Part shown: piece by piece, positions 32,695-44,956 of the stretch
Layout: the number at the start of each line of letters is the position of its first letter
How positions within the stretch are numbered: position 1 is the first letter of the stretch
NCBI GenBank assembly: GCA_037447605.1
Contig: CM074822.1
Coordinates: 1,681,809-1,745,808, forward strand
From: Zygnema circumcarinatum
Taxonomy: Eukaryota > Streptophyta > Zygnematophyceae > Zygnematales > Zygnemataceae
DNA: 64,000 bases
Reading direction: 5' to 3'
Notes under the pieces: generated by a model
What the model was told of the DNA's origin: nothing
Seen by the model: the letters and a program-made list of their open reading frames with translations, nothing else
Databases searched by the model: none
Position numbers and translations under genes: made by a program

Positions 32695-32945
32695 CGCTGG
32701 CATTGGTTCAAGCCTTTGATGCCAGTGCTTGCCAACCGTTGGTATTGGTCCAATGGTTGCCAGCCGTTGGTATTGATGCAATGCCTGCCAACCGTTGGTA
32801 CTTGTCCAAAACTTGCAACCATCTTCATTTTTCGTCCAAACCACTTGCCATTAGATACCGACAGGGGGTATTTGTCCAATGATTGCCAACTGTTGGAATT
32901 GGTTCAAACATTAGTTGCCAATGTTTGCCAACCTTTGGCTTGGTG
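32695..32945 (+). repeat. Tandem CCAACCGTTGGTATTGGTCC-type repeat
   Basis: Six or so degenerate units of 28-36 bp built around the near-palindrome CCAACCGTTGG (positions near 32729, 32759, 32789, 32887, 32926). Confidence 0.8.
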
Positions 32946-33378
32946 GACCAAGAACAGTGCAAATATTCGCAACCATTCACCACTGGCAGACAACCAAACC
33001 AAGACAGTAGGACCATTATTGCCTTACAAGCATGCCGAGCAGGGTGGGAAGAGAGAAGGAGAAGAAGTGTTGAAGGGTGGGAAAAGAGAGTGGGAGAAAG
33101 CATCTCAATACTACCATCACTTTACGAAAACGAAAGAATTAAACGATACTTTCTTATAAAAAAAGACAGCATGTACCACTATTTATCAATTAACTTGAAG
33201 TTGAGTTTCAAGCACCGTCAAGGGGTTCGACTAGTATACAATTGTAAGTCCTAATAGTAGCTGTTCACATCATTCTCCCTAGAATCAGCTTTATGTACAT
33301 TTCTAGCTTTTGACGACCATAGAAACACCCTCCTCCTATGTTCCGCAATAAGCATTCGGAGCCTACCTCCCTTCTGAC

Positions 33379-35855
33379 TCAAAATAACTTCGCCAATTTC
33401 ACAAGCACGAGGAGGACAATCACAATGCCCACAATAAGAAGCATTACGATCATCATATTACACGTCTTGTTTGCTCTCTTCGAAACAGCCACTAGCCTTT
33501 TTTGCGCATTCTGTTGCCCCCCTCCAATTACAACTGAATCAGTTCACATGGAACTCCATGCTAGTGTTATTCAAAGAGAAGGATCAGATTATGAGGGCCT
33601 GAAATCATCTCCATGCGTCTGAACAGATTGCTTTAGGAGGCAGCTGTGAAATGAGCAAAGATATTACGCACAGCAGAATAGCATGACAGAGGCAGTCTTG
33701 AAAAAGAGGAGGCTGCAGAACTGCCAAACTGCACTGAAATTATTTACAGCTCTCAGAGATAGGCAGAATACAAGCCAGAAGAGATCTTCTTCATCACTTG
33801 CAAATAATGCAAGAAAAAAGAAAGCGTACCTTCAACCGAGAGTTGGTAGAGTCCACATCAGTATCCAATTCATTCTGCGTCCCAAAACGACAAAGACAAC
33901 CAACTTCCTCATTTTACTTGAGCAGTTTCAAGCTGGAATATTATCAAAGAACAAACAAGTAGAATAGCAAACACTATCATCATAACTGGTGAATGTACAA
34001 ACTTAGCAGATTCATGTAAGGCAGGATGAATAGAATCAAGGCTCGCAGCATGCACCTTCAATAACAGGGATATCTGCATTCAAAGGGTACAAAGCTTCTC
34101 TAAGCATCTGCATTGGGCCACATCAGATTAAGAGAATAGACGAGCAGCAACCCACCAGGAGGCGCGCATGGAGGTCTAACTCTCCGTTGATTGCAAGTGC
34201 TATGTGCTTTGTGCTGCTCACAGTCGTCTCTAACCCTACTAGCTCGTCATCTTGTTCTGCAAAGAGTAATACAAACATCCATACAAGCTAACGTTTGTTA
34301 TGGTTCAAGGAAGTGCGGCGTCCAGTTCATTCATCGTGGCCGGGGAAATAAAACAAAACTCCCCACATTTGGACATGAACTCCACGGTCAATTATTCAAA
34401 TACAAGGAAGGTACACCTCATCACTAAAACATGACGTGTGCTGACGAAAACTCCACGATGCTGTGACCTGAATAGCTTTCTCTTCCACTCGACCTACCAA
34501 GTACATCATTTAAGAATACCACAAGACCGCCTGCTCTGGCCCAGTGAAGAACAGCTGAACCATGTCCTTGAAATAGTATCATGACGATGTCAAATAAAGA
34601 ACACAAAATAGTCTGACCAAGCGGAAAGTAACTCTGCAATTCGGCCTTCCTGCAACTCTAGTTTTCCCCACTTCGCGTTCTATGTGCCATTACCTCTCAT
34701 CATTTGTTGTTGCAAAGAGACTACTCCCCGATTGTCGAGTCCGGCCGTCCTCTCTGTCTCCACTGCTGGCAAGGGCTTGCCGTCCATTCCAATAAGAGCA
34801 GCTCTGTTGCACATAATCCCCGAATCAACAAACGGCACACTTGTTTGCCAGTCCACGAAAGTCCACGCCCTTCTTTAGTACTCTTGTTTGCTCAAAACAA
34901 TAGGTATTGCTATTGCACTGCTAGTAAGGATTCTAGGGTTACTGGACAATGACGGACGAGGCATACGTCTACAATTTGTTGTGGCTTAAGATAAGCAGAA
35001 ATACGGCCTTAGCAAAGCACAAACCGGTTTGAAGCTTGGCTGGTACTAAGCGTTGTCGCCATTTGTTTAGTCTTGTATCGAATGCCTAAGAGCATATCCT
35101 CACGCCGCCGAACTTCCTTCTCGCTCCTGGCAAAGGTGCAGGCGAAATTTCATTCAATACATCGTACTGTTATGGTCGTGATAACACCAGTTTAAGTGGT
35201 GAGGCATTTCCTCCATTCACTGAAGGAAATTCAATTCCTTCCTTCGTTCTTCTGATGCTAACGCTCGCGTTGCTGACAAAAGCACGGGGATCAAAGAAAA
35301 AGAGTTGACAAAGAGTACATAGAACTTCTAATGAAAACTGGTGGCATTAATCACCATGCTAGAAAAAAAAGGTCGGGCATTTAAGGAAAAGCAAGCGATG
35401 AATACATGCACGCTACGGCACATTTGTATACAGAAAGTATGCAGCGGCTTGCCATGAATCACAGTCACATCATCGAAAACCACAAGAAAAATCAGACAAA
35501 GCCGAACTCATCGGCTGCATCTTCGAAAGGATCAAAGATGATTCCATTTCGAAAGAAAGAAAAACGTCCTTCATCATTACATTTCCGGCATCTGCAGAAA
35601 CACAAGTGAGCAGTTTCCAAACAAACGAGCAACTTACAAGACCACTTTATCGGTAGGGCTCTTCAGAAGCGCCTCGAGGCGATCAGCCTTCGTTCCAAGC
35701 ATGGTAACTTTTCGCCGTGTTGCAGAAACGAGTCGCGAAGGGTCTTCGCGAGCCCTCACCATCGCGTTCCTCTCCTGAATCTTGGCATGGATGTCATCCG
35801 CAAGCTTCATGGCTTCATCAAACTCATGCAACCACGTATCACCTGCCAACGCCAT
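33379..35855 (-). CDS. SYP5-type Qc-SNARE (syntaxin of plants 51/52 homologue), 6 exons
   Basis: Endomembrane fusion protein of the trans-Golgi/prevacuolar/vacuolar route. Exons on the minus strand: 35855-35638, 35126-35025, 34803-34694, 34256-34156, 33874-33830, 33510-33379; total 235 aa (Arabidopsis SYP51/52 are about 232-233), all in phase. Starts MALAGDTWLHEFDEAMKLAD, then RRKVTMLGTKADRLEALL, SEKEVRRREDML, NRGVVSLQQQMMR, EQDDELVGLETTVSSTKHIA, the SNARE core (GELDLHARLLNELDTDVDST) and a C-terminal anchor (MLLIVGIVIVLLVLVKLAKLF). The start at 35855 rather than the upstream in-frame ATG follows family length. Oddity: the SNARE zero-layer Gln appears as His. Confidence 0.95.
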
Positions 35856-35859
35856 GCTG

Positions 35860-36245
35860 AACACAATACCAAACCCTAGAAAGACAGAAATTCTTTCTCT
35901 CGCTTTCAGAGAGTGCACGGATATGACACTTCTGTTCTATATGCACCCGCTTATCAGCGGCTGCAAGCTTCACGGCAAATGCTGAACTCAAATACCAACC
36001 CTAAGAATGCTAAAAGGCTATTTTCCCCCCTACAAAAAGGTAAGAACGTTATTACGGCAATACGCGTCTATTCATTACTTATCAGAGGCCGAAAGCTTTT
36101 CAGCAAACACTGAACTTCAAACCAAACCCTAAAAATGCAAAAAAAATCCTTCCTCTCGCCAATAAAAGCACAAAAAGAGTACGCCTCTATTCTACATACA
36201 CCGCTTATCAGCGCCTGAAATATTCACAGCAAGCTGCTACATCAG
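35860..36245 (-). repeat. Three tandem ~130-bp units covering the SYP5 5' UTR/promoter
   Basis: The phrase GCTTATCAGCG...CAGCAAATGCTGAACT...CAAACCCTAAAAATGC recurs at about 35860-35975, 35976-36115 and 36116-36245. The copy nearest the gene abuts the start codon. The duplication would supply extra upstream promoter copies. Confidence 0.75.
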
Positions 36246-36435
36246 TTTGAATGCCGAACCACTTCTACAAGTGCTTCTCCTTTGAGAAAGCTCCTGCTTC
36301 CCTCCCTTCAAGAAGTGAACAGTTACAGGATGCTAGGACTAAGGAGCCTTCTTGGAGCGGCCCAACCGTCGGTCAACCGCCGGAACGGACAGGACGGATT
36401 ACCGCGTATCGACAACTCCACAAAAGGAACAGCAG

Positions 36436-36454
36436 CCAATGAAAATGTGCCACG
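36436..36454 (+). promoter_or_regulatory. CCAAT-N10-CACG composite, SYP5-UBP6 intergenic
   Basis: Exact spacing, 580 bp upstream of the SYP5 start (which runs on -). Confidence 0.6.
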
Positions 36455-36540
36455 TTTGGACACGTTTCATTCTGTGAGTGGTCCAATTTGTAGAAAATTG
36501 TTATCCTCGATGGAGCCCCACCCATCCTACCCACAGAAGT

Positions 36541-36720
36541 AATTGTCTTGAAAAAGGCTATGTCATGTCATGTTGTTGTTGTCTTGTTGGGCCTAGAAGG
36601 AATTGTCTTGAAAAAGGTTATGTCATGTCATGTTGTTGTTGTCTTGTTGGGCCTAGAAGTAATTGTCTTGAAAAATGTTATGTCATATCATGTTGTTGTT
36701 GACTTGTTGGGCCTAGAAGT
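36541..36720 (+). repeat. Three head-to-tail 60-bp units
   Basis: Units 36541-36600, 36601-36660 and 36661-36720 differ by only a few bases. Each contains GTCATGTTGTTGTTG and ends TTGGGCCTAGAAG. Confidence 0.98.
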
Positions 36721-36740
36721 ACACAGTTGCTCTCATGGCT

Positions 36741-36960
36741 TTCATTCTCTTTGGCCTTGGGTCCTTCGTGAGTGGTTAGTCCCTCGTGATGTTGTTGGCC
36801 ATGTTGTACCTTTCATGGCATGGGCATGCGTGAGAGCCATGCCACATTCATGTCTCCTTAGCTCTTTCGTGACCATTTGGTTTCTCGTGGTTCCCCATGT
36901 TGGGGTTGTTGGCCACGTTGCACACCATTCATGGCATGGCCATGCGTGAGAGCCATGCCA
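36741..36960 (+). mobile_element. Two tandem retroelement 3'-end copies (G and H)
   Basis: Two ~100-bp units (about 36760-36845 and 36860-36955) sharing TTCGTGA...TCTCGTGGTTCCCC-type sequence with the dispersed 3' end. Copy H has the hairpin CATGGC-ATG-GCCATG (36930-36944), a variant of GATGGC...GCCATC that keeps pairing. Confidence 0.6.
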
Positions 36961-37198
36961 CATGCATTCCTTCGTCAGGGACCCTCCTCCATTGTGAAAC
37001 TATTCTTGGAAAGCATCTTCCAATGGCGCTTCGTCACGTGAGCACCTTTCACACTTGGCGTACGCGTTGGGGCGACAGTAGTTGAGGTGTCCCGGAAAAT
37101 GTCACTGACATGAACGGCCGTCGCCGTCACGGTGCCGTCCGTTGGGGTTCGTTCCAGTCCATTGGGATTCTGGGAACTACAGTACAGCAAACGCACAC

Positions 37199-37640
37199 TT
37201 TCATTGAACTCGCGATGGCGAGGCCATCAAATTTACATGGATAAAGGCAAAATGTGGAACCACGAAGGACTGGTCACAAAGGACCGAAACACAATAAAAC
37301 GAAGCTAGGAGCGGAAAACTACGCCTAGGCACAACAACGCAGCCCTAGAAGCAGCCGCGAAGGTCACCGATGTGAGGCACGTCGCGAGGAGGGAGCGGCG
37401 GAAGTCCACCAACACGGTCACCAACAACTGCAGCACGCCGAAGTAGCGTAGAAGCGAGGCAACGCTGAAGGGCGACGGAAATACGTTGTCGATAAAAGGT
37501 AGCCAAGATCGCCGGAGGAGGGCTTCCGGGGCCGTGCATCTCGAAAGAGCGATGGGCGCACTGGCGAAGGAAGGTATCCAAACGGGTGTCGAGGCAGCCA
37601 AAAATCTCAAGTACAGTACAGCCAAACGTCGTCCAATTTC
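37199..37640 (-). mobile_element. 5'-truncated RT retroelement copy (C-terminal codons + 3' UTR), copy B
   Basis: On the minus strand, 37581-37345 reads DTFLRQCAHRSF...ILATFYRQRISVALQR...LLRRA, the C-terminal tail of the same element found at 61090-61310 (+). It is followed by the conserved 3' end to 37199 with hairpin GATGGC-CTC-GCCATC (37214-37228). Only the last few hundred bases are present, as expected from 5' truncation during target-primed insertion. Confidence 0.75.
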
Positions 37641-37815
37641 ACTAAAAACAAACTGGGAATCTATTTACACACCTTTTATGGATATATGCACAGCTTACTT
37701 CGCCGGTCACATTTTAGATTTTATATTTATCCAAAACGCTGTGCATCTAGCCGAAAGAAGGTGTGTGAATTAACTAAAACCTTTTACTTAAATCTCTAAA
37801 AACCCAATTTATATA

Positions 37816-37963
37816 CGTGGCGCGTTCTCATTGGATATATGCTCGATAACAGTTGGCCCTAAAGAGGAGGGCCCTTTGCCTCTTTGCTTGCGTCGTCGCC
37901 AAACGTCATCCAATAACAATGTGCCATGTGTACATATTTGTACACGTGGCACGTTCCTATTGG
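37816..37963 (-). promoter_or_regulatory. Two CCAAT-N10-CACG composites upstream of UBP6, in a direct duplication
   Basis: Sites at 37816-37834 and 37945-37963 lie in a ~125-bp direct repeat (37812-37890 and 37940-38012) that also contains TTGGCCCTAAAG. A one-mismatch site on + (CCAAT, ten bases, CATG) sits between them at 37910. They are 300-450 bp before the UBP6 start. Confidence 0.65.
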
Positions 37964-38264
37964 ATGAATGCTTGCAAAACTTTGGCCCTAAAGGAGGAGA
38001 GCCCTGCATCATTTTTTTGGTGACTGGTTGTTGCTTGAAAGCTTGATGCGGTCTGGAGGCGCTTTTTCCTGATCTTGATATCTCTTTTTCTCAGTCTTTC
38101 CGTTAGTATTTCTGCTTGGTAAGAGACTGCAGGAGTCATTTCCTGGTCATATATTTCCTTGCGGAAGTGCTGCTTTGAATGAGTCGTTGAACTATTCGCT
38201 GATCATCTTGCAAAAGCGCTGAACAAAGGCGAGCAAGGTGGGCGATCTGCAAGCAGAGCGGAAG

Positions 38265-38449
38265 ATGGTTTTCGGTGAGTGCAGGATCATCGCGGTCAGG
38301 ATCCCGCTGCAATAGTCCTGCTGCGTGTTGATCCAGGTGTATCAGGAAGGAAGGATGTGCTGCCGTTCGTCTGAAAAGGAAGCGCGCTCTAATGAAGAGT
38401 AATTGAAGTAACATTAGAAAGTTGTTCAATCTTCTGTGTTTCGCCTCCT

Positions 38450-38502
<53 letters not shown>

Positions 38503-41500
38503 GAGGGAGAAAACGGAAAACGTACAAACGCAGGAGCTGTCGGGATCGACAAGAAGTTATTGCTCTCCATTGATTTGCTGCTTATCTTGTTTTTTGCAAA
38601 CGGTGGCTGCCAGTTGTCTGAATATAGATGCAAAGTTTCCAAGTTTTAGTGATTTTTTTGTTTTTTCTTCGTACCTTTCTTTGTTATATATGATTTCTCA
38701 TTTTTGCAAGTTCATTGATTCCTGCATGCGTGGGAAACTTAATTCAGTGAGTGTAAAATGGCAAAAGGAGACTTTCAAGGAGCTGGAGATCGACACCTGT
38801 CAGCCTCCGCTGGTGTTTAAGGGCCAGCTCTATGCTCTCACTGGCGTTCCGCCGGAGCGCCAAAAGATTATGGTCAAAGGAGGTCTCCTTCAGGTTTGAC
38901 CTGCTTTATTTCTTCAAGAATCATAGTGGGGGGAGTGATGGAGAGTGCGAGGGAGCGAGTGAGAGGGAGAGAGCGAGGAAGAGAGGGAGAGCGAGAGTGA
39001 GTTTCTATCCATAACATTTTAAATTACATTATTATCCTGCGTTCTGATGAGGAATTAGTCGAGCTTTTAAAGAATGGCGCACTGCTATGTGTGAGGGAGG
39101 AGGTGTAGTGTAAAGTCTTTCCACAGCTTTTTTTTTTTGCAAATCTTTGTTTAATTTCTTAAAATTCGTCTATTAAAAAGAACAACAATAAGCGCTCCTA
39201 AAGTGATGCTGTAAGAGTTAATTACTAGCCTGTCTAACGGCTTTTTGTAACGTATCTGCCTTCTTACGTTGTGCAGGATTACGGTGATTGGAGTCAATAT
39301 GCAGTCAAAGAAGTGAGCCCTTGTTTGTTTTGTCTTCCCAAACCTTTAGTTTGATTGCTTATTGGAATCTGCTTAGCGTGGCTCTTGTGGAGTACTTATT
39401 TCTCGGATTTTGCTGTGGTTTTACCACCAGCCTTAGTCTCAGCCAATCCATGTTTTTCTAGATACACATAACAAAACAGGAACTTCTCAACTAATGCTAT
39501 CATTAGCTAAGAGAGAGCCTTGCGGGTGTGCTGGCAGGGTCAACGTCTCATGATGATGGGAACTGCAGATGCTATTCCCACGGCTCCACAGACTGCTCCT
39601 GTTTTTGTCGAGGACCTGCCAGAGGAGGACCAAGATGGCGCAGCTATAGTAAGTGAAGTATTTCGAAGTATGGTCTTGTTTGAAAGGTTTCTTGTGGTGC
39701 TTATTAACAGCAGCATCTAGTCAGATAAGAAATCTTCATATCCTGATGTAGTCATTCAGTAGATATCTTGCATACTGTCTGTCTAGAAGGTTGGTGATAA
39801 TCGCCTCTTAGTCTTCTTGAGGAGAACTTGAAGATGTCTCACTTGCGGGGTGCAGAAAGGTTACACCGCCGGTCTTGTGAACTTGGGTAATACGTGCTAC
39901 ATGAATTCGACAGTGCAATGCCTCCATTCTGTGCCCGAACTCAAGAATGCATTGACTTCGTAAGTGTACAGAATCCTCTTTCACTTGACGTACATAAGGT
40001 TGCTGTTGCTCCTACCACAGCCTATGCTGCTCTCGGTAAAGGGTGCATGTCCCATCGCGTTTGGTCAAACTTGAAGTTTTAAACGGCTCCCTTTATCTAG
40101 TTAGGGTGCACTATGCATTGAAAATTGCTGAAGCAAAGAAGACATGGATGGACACAGTGTGGCTGTTAAGATTAGGGCAATAGGGGAAGTAGTCGATTGC
40201 AACCATTCAGAGCTGGAAATTTACGTTTTAATTTAAAAGAAAGGCGGATGCAGTTTAATGAACCTGCGTTTGACGGCATACGAGGGGGGGCCGTTTTTTG
40301 TTAAATTAGAGGCAGTTGCGGGATAAGCACGATGTAGTAGATTTCATAAACATAGTGATTGTACTTGGATAGGTTTCAAGTTTCTACGTGACTGGTTTCA
40401 CTTTGACAGGGGCCGGTTCCTCTTCCTGTATGCGTGGATTGAGCTAAGGGGGATAGGCTTTCTGACATGAGGAGGTGCTTTTTTCGCAGGTATCTTCCTG
40501 GCGCTGGAATTGAGCAGGATGCCTCGCACAAGTTGACCTTAGCCACGAAAGAATTGTTTGCAGAGCTGGGTCGAAGTTTACGACCTGTTGCCCCTTTTCG
40601 TTTTCTGATGGTAGGATTCTCCGCTGTGAATGTTGCGCCAGCTATTGGGAGTACTTAAAACATGCAGGAAGATGCATCCGTTTTGCTAAATTTCTGTAAC
40701 CATTGCCAATGAAAGAAGTATGTTCGACACTGAAAAAAATTCTGCAATGGTGGTTGGGGCGTTTAGCTATTGCGAGAGAAGTTCCCCCAGTTTGCGCAAA
40801 CAGGCGAACATGGAACTTACATGCAACAGGTAATCTTATCAACTATTACCAACATTCGCCTCCGATAGTTCGGACAAAATTGCAACAAGGCAGAAGAATC
40901 GCATCAATGATCTTGTCTGATAAATGGGAGATATTGTTGAGGGTTGAGGGTTTTCAAACAAGCCTGTGTAAAAGGCTGGAGGCACAGAGTCTTGTTTTCG
41001 CCGTATACACTGTCACTGGATTTGAATTCATATACGAGTTCAGGAGCCACAGAGATCAGAATTTAATATTGAAATGATGAAATGTCTGTTTGGGAAGGTA
41101 ATTGACAGACGTGGTAATGCGGTTGTGAACAGGATGCAGAAGAGTGTTGGACCCAACTGGTATACACCCTTTCGCAGCGTCTGAGGGACACAAGCACGCC
41201 GTAAGTGAAGTGCTCCTTTATTATTTTTTGTATTGGTGGCATCCTCGCTCCTGAAGGAAAATGATGCTTTCAAGTTTTGACATTGCTGTACTTCTGGAAA
41301 GGAAGTTCATCGGTCGGTAGGTGGATTGTTGAGGTTAGTGATTCACCTGCTTTCAACACTCGGCTAGAACTATTGACATGGTCTTAACCAAGTCAGTGAA
41401 TTGAGCTCATAAGGTCATGGATGGGTGGTCCTTTTTCAGGTCAGCATCCGTCATTAAGGACCTTTTCGGCATTGAAATGCGAAATGCGTGAGCAACTCGA

Positions 41501-44500
41501 TTCTTTCCCTGCCACTCTTCTTGTAGAAGCATATAGCAGCTGAAAGCACCTTGATAATATAGGAGTTTACTATGCAAGAAGAGCCAACAAGAAAAAATTC
41601 TCAGCTATTGCGTGCTTCCTGGTGTGTTGTCAAATGTGGTGGACAGAATGAAGTGCATAGAAAGTGGGGACGAGAGCTCTGAGACAGAGACAGTTTATAC
41701 TCTGAAGTGTCACATCACTGCAGAAGTCAACCAGCTGCATGACGGCCTTAAGGGGGTAATGTATCTGAACCCAATATTCAGTTCTGTGGTCGCGTCGTTT
41801 TTTCTTTGCATGTGAATGAGATGACGTTTGTCAGGAAACCACAGAGTTCATAGAATCCTTCTACTAACCTCCAGATTCCGCTAAATTTTTAGAAATCCTT
41901 GTTTGTCTCTCTGATTATCTGTGGGTGGTAGCTTCTTAAGTTCGTAGCACAAGACGTTTGACAGACAGCACGCCTTTTTTGCAGGGTTTGAAGGGGGAAT
42001 TGGAAAAGGTATCACCTTCGCTAGGACGATCTGCTTTATTCATTAAAGAATCTTTGATTCACGGCCTGCCCAAGTACGCATATCAGCTACTTTTTCACAG
42101 TGCCAACTTCATCTGTCCTTCACTGTCCCTCAGCTCTTTAACATAGTCATCTGCACATAATTGTAATAACCGCACCTTCCTGAGAGAATCGCATAAGAGA
42201 CTGGCGCTTGAGGATCAGATATTGGTATAGTTTTGAGTCGCTGAAAATAGCTCGAGAGCACAGGAGACATCTTTTGTTGCCAAGGGGTCATCTCAGTTTG
42301 AAAGTAGTCAGGTTACAGGTCAGATTAAAGATTTTTGTCCTTTTCCTTGCATGTGTCTCGAGAAATCCTCAGAGCAGATGATAAGATTCTCATCTTGCAC
42401 TCTTTGGTGAAAGTGAAAATGCCTCTTGATCCAGGCCTTAGCATCTTAATGCATGCTTCTGATACTTATTGTCGTTAGGCTAAGGTGAATTCAAGGAGAT
42501 ATGCACCTTACACATCCATTGACAAAGCTGCAGTGTTCTGATGTATTTTCAGTTTTCTTGCTTACTGCTTTTGCAATATTGTCAGGTACCTGACAGTGCA
42601 GTTTGTGCGATTCTTTTGGAAGCGAGAAAGCCAGCAGAAAGCAAAAATTCTAAGGGTGAGTGTGTAAACGCATTCTTGTCAAAGTTAGTAGCTGTAAAGG
42701 GGCCTGTACATTGTCGGATGCCCCGTTTCGGAACGATTCGCCAAGGCCTGAATGAGTATTAAGGCGTTGTTTGTGTCGCATTCTCCGATGTTTATCCCCT
42801 CCTTTCCAAATAGACGCAGATCAACTCTTCATCCTTGTCTGTTAGCCGACCCTTTATTTGTATGTTTTATACTTTTGACGTCAATACTCTTCAAGGACTT
42901 TTAATCCGTGAAATGAATTTTTCGTGAGATCAATGCCACATCTTCTTCTTTTTTCATCCTCCACATCCAAGTGTAGTATTCCAGCACATTAGGGTAGAAG
43001 ATGGTCAGCTGTCCCACTCTCTTCCATCCCTGTCTTTGGAAAATGAAAGAAATATGAAATCTGCCTCACTTGGGAGTGGGTAAGAGGGTGGGTGTGTCCA
43101 TGGAGACAGAAAGTTGCATATCCTCTAGTGCTGGATGTGTATGACTTCTGCACCTCGGAGCTTAAGGAGAAGCTTGATGGCCCTCGCAAGGTACTGGCAG
43201 TCATTCCTACCTTACTCCATATAGAATCCCTTAATACTGCCACTGTTGCTTGCATGACCGAAAGCAACATGACTTCGATGCCTTAACCTCACTCTGTTGC
43301 TCATTTGAAGTTCTTGACTTTGAATTACTCGCTTAATATTCACAATAACGTTTGGACATGAGACTTAAGGAGCTCCGGAATGCATCTGCAGGCTCTTCGG
43401 CTGCAAGATGATGTGAAGGCCGGGCTGGTGAGTGATAAGGGGAAGGAGAAGGGACAAGCTTCAACTGTAGCAGAGGGTGCTTCAGCGACAAAGGGAGAAG
43501 ATACAGAGATGAGAGGCGATGAGGTGAGAGATATCCCAAGTGCCTGATATAAGCGTGCAAGAGTTTGTGTTGTTTCCTGAACTCATTCCTTATCTTCCTA
43601 ATGCAGCACGTGGGTTTGATGATGCATGTACAGACCAGAGGAGCTGAAGGCAATGGCGCAGCACCAGCAGTGCAAGCGGGTCAGTAGAAATTACTTGTGA
43701 AGAAAGTCACCTTGATCTGATGGTTAATAGAGAAGGGCTATATCCTTTCAAAGTTGCTTCATGTATAGCAGCTTAGTGCATGGCCTTTCACGCATTCACG
43801 CTAGGGCTGTGCTTTAGTTGGTTCCTACCTTTCAACGATACCTTTGGATGCAAGTGCGTCTGAAAATAACTATGAAGCGGTAGTAGAAGTGGAGTGGAAC
43901 AGAATGACAGATGTGGAAGCATGGCGGAAATCTGAAAATGAGGCGGGGAGAGGGAGGTGCAGCAGAGGAGCGGGAGAGTGCGGGACCTCCGGGAGAGCAG
44001 ACAGGCTTGTATGAGCTCATGGCGGTTCTCACGCATAAGGGGCGAAGCGCTGACTCAGGCCATTACGTGGCATGGGTGAAGCAAGAAAATGGTAAATTTG
44101 TTAATGACCTAAAGTGATTGACTAGTAGCCAAAATGTGAAAATTCCATGGCTTTTGCTTGGGGTTTATGTGGCTTTCTCCCACCTTTTATTTTCTATCTT
44201 TTTCTTTTGTCGTGCAGGACGATGGGTAGAGTTTGATGATGAGAAACCCATTTCACGGAGGGAAGAGGACATCACCAATCTCTCAGGAGGAGGTAAGGCC
44301 CTCCCTCTGTCTACACAGACAGTCGCTGTCCCCATGGGGACAAAGGGCAAGACTGAATCCCTCTATTAGGGGATTCAGACTTGAACGAACCAATATGGAA
44401 TTTGTACTTCGGATTTCGCTGTGACTGCCTATTTCGGTGCCAATCTTTTGGTGCTAGTACTTAGGCAATTTCCATGCCATGTTCTTTTTTTGACACCTTT

Positions 44501-44597
44501 TGTTTCTTTTTACTGTGCTTTTTTTTCCCTGCCCGCAGGGGATTGGCACATGGCATACATCCTTATATATAAGGCACGGCTGGCGACGCCAAGTTAG
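38265..44597 (+). CDS. UBP6: Ubiquitin C-terminal hydrolase UBP6/7 (USP14/Ubp6 family), 18 exons
   Basis: Proteasome-associated deubiquitinase that trims ubiquitin from substrates. Exons: 38265-38274, 38748-38893, 39277-39312, 39538-39648, 39856-39959, 40490-40610, 40767-40829, 41133-41200, 41440-41487, 41647-41755, 41985-42073, 42586-42655, 43110-43190, 43392-43523, 43607-43679, 43963-44091, 44218-44292, 44539-44597; 507 aa, in phase. Ubiquitin-like domain residues 1-75 ([22 protein letters not shown]). Catalytic Cys in [59 protein letters not shown]; catalytic His in [20 protein letters not shown]; end [14 protein letters not shown]. The first coding exon is only 10 nt (M-V-F plus one base). 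The variable insert (exons 14-16) is the least certain part. Confidence 0.95.
38450..38500 (+). repeat. (GA)n tract in UBP6 intron 1
   Basis: Simple dinucleotide repeat of about 45 bp. Confidence 0.95.
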
Positions 44598-44956
44598 TCA
44601 CTTGTCATAAAGGAGTTTCTTACGGCCAATGTGGAGAAGTCAAAAGTCACTTTTGGGCAATTGGGTTTCTTGCCTTTGCAGGGAGGATGGTTTGGTTGGT
44701 TTTGTGGGAACGATAATCGGCAGTGGAGGGCTCAAATTCAGTGTGCTTTTAGGACTCATGAAATCCTAATCAATTAAAGCATAGAATGATTGTTTCGGTC
44801 GAATCGCAAGTTGTGTATTCCTTTCTGTGGAAATGGCATTATCGATTTGCGTGGGTGGCATCACAAACAAGTCAAATTTTGAAGATTATGGTTGGTTAAG
44901 CAGATCTGTTCTTTTTTTTGAAAGAAAAATACTTTTAAAACATTGGTTAAAATATG

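Noticed and set aside
36541-36720. Possible small protein made of repeated Cys-rich units
   Set aside because: The frame follows directly from the 60-bp DNA triplication and has no start context or domain.
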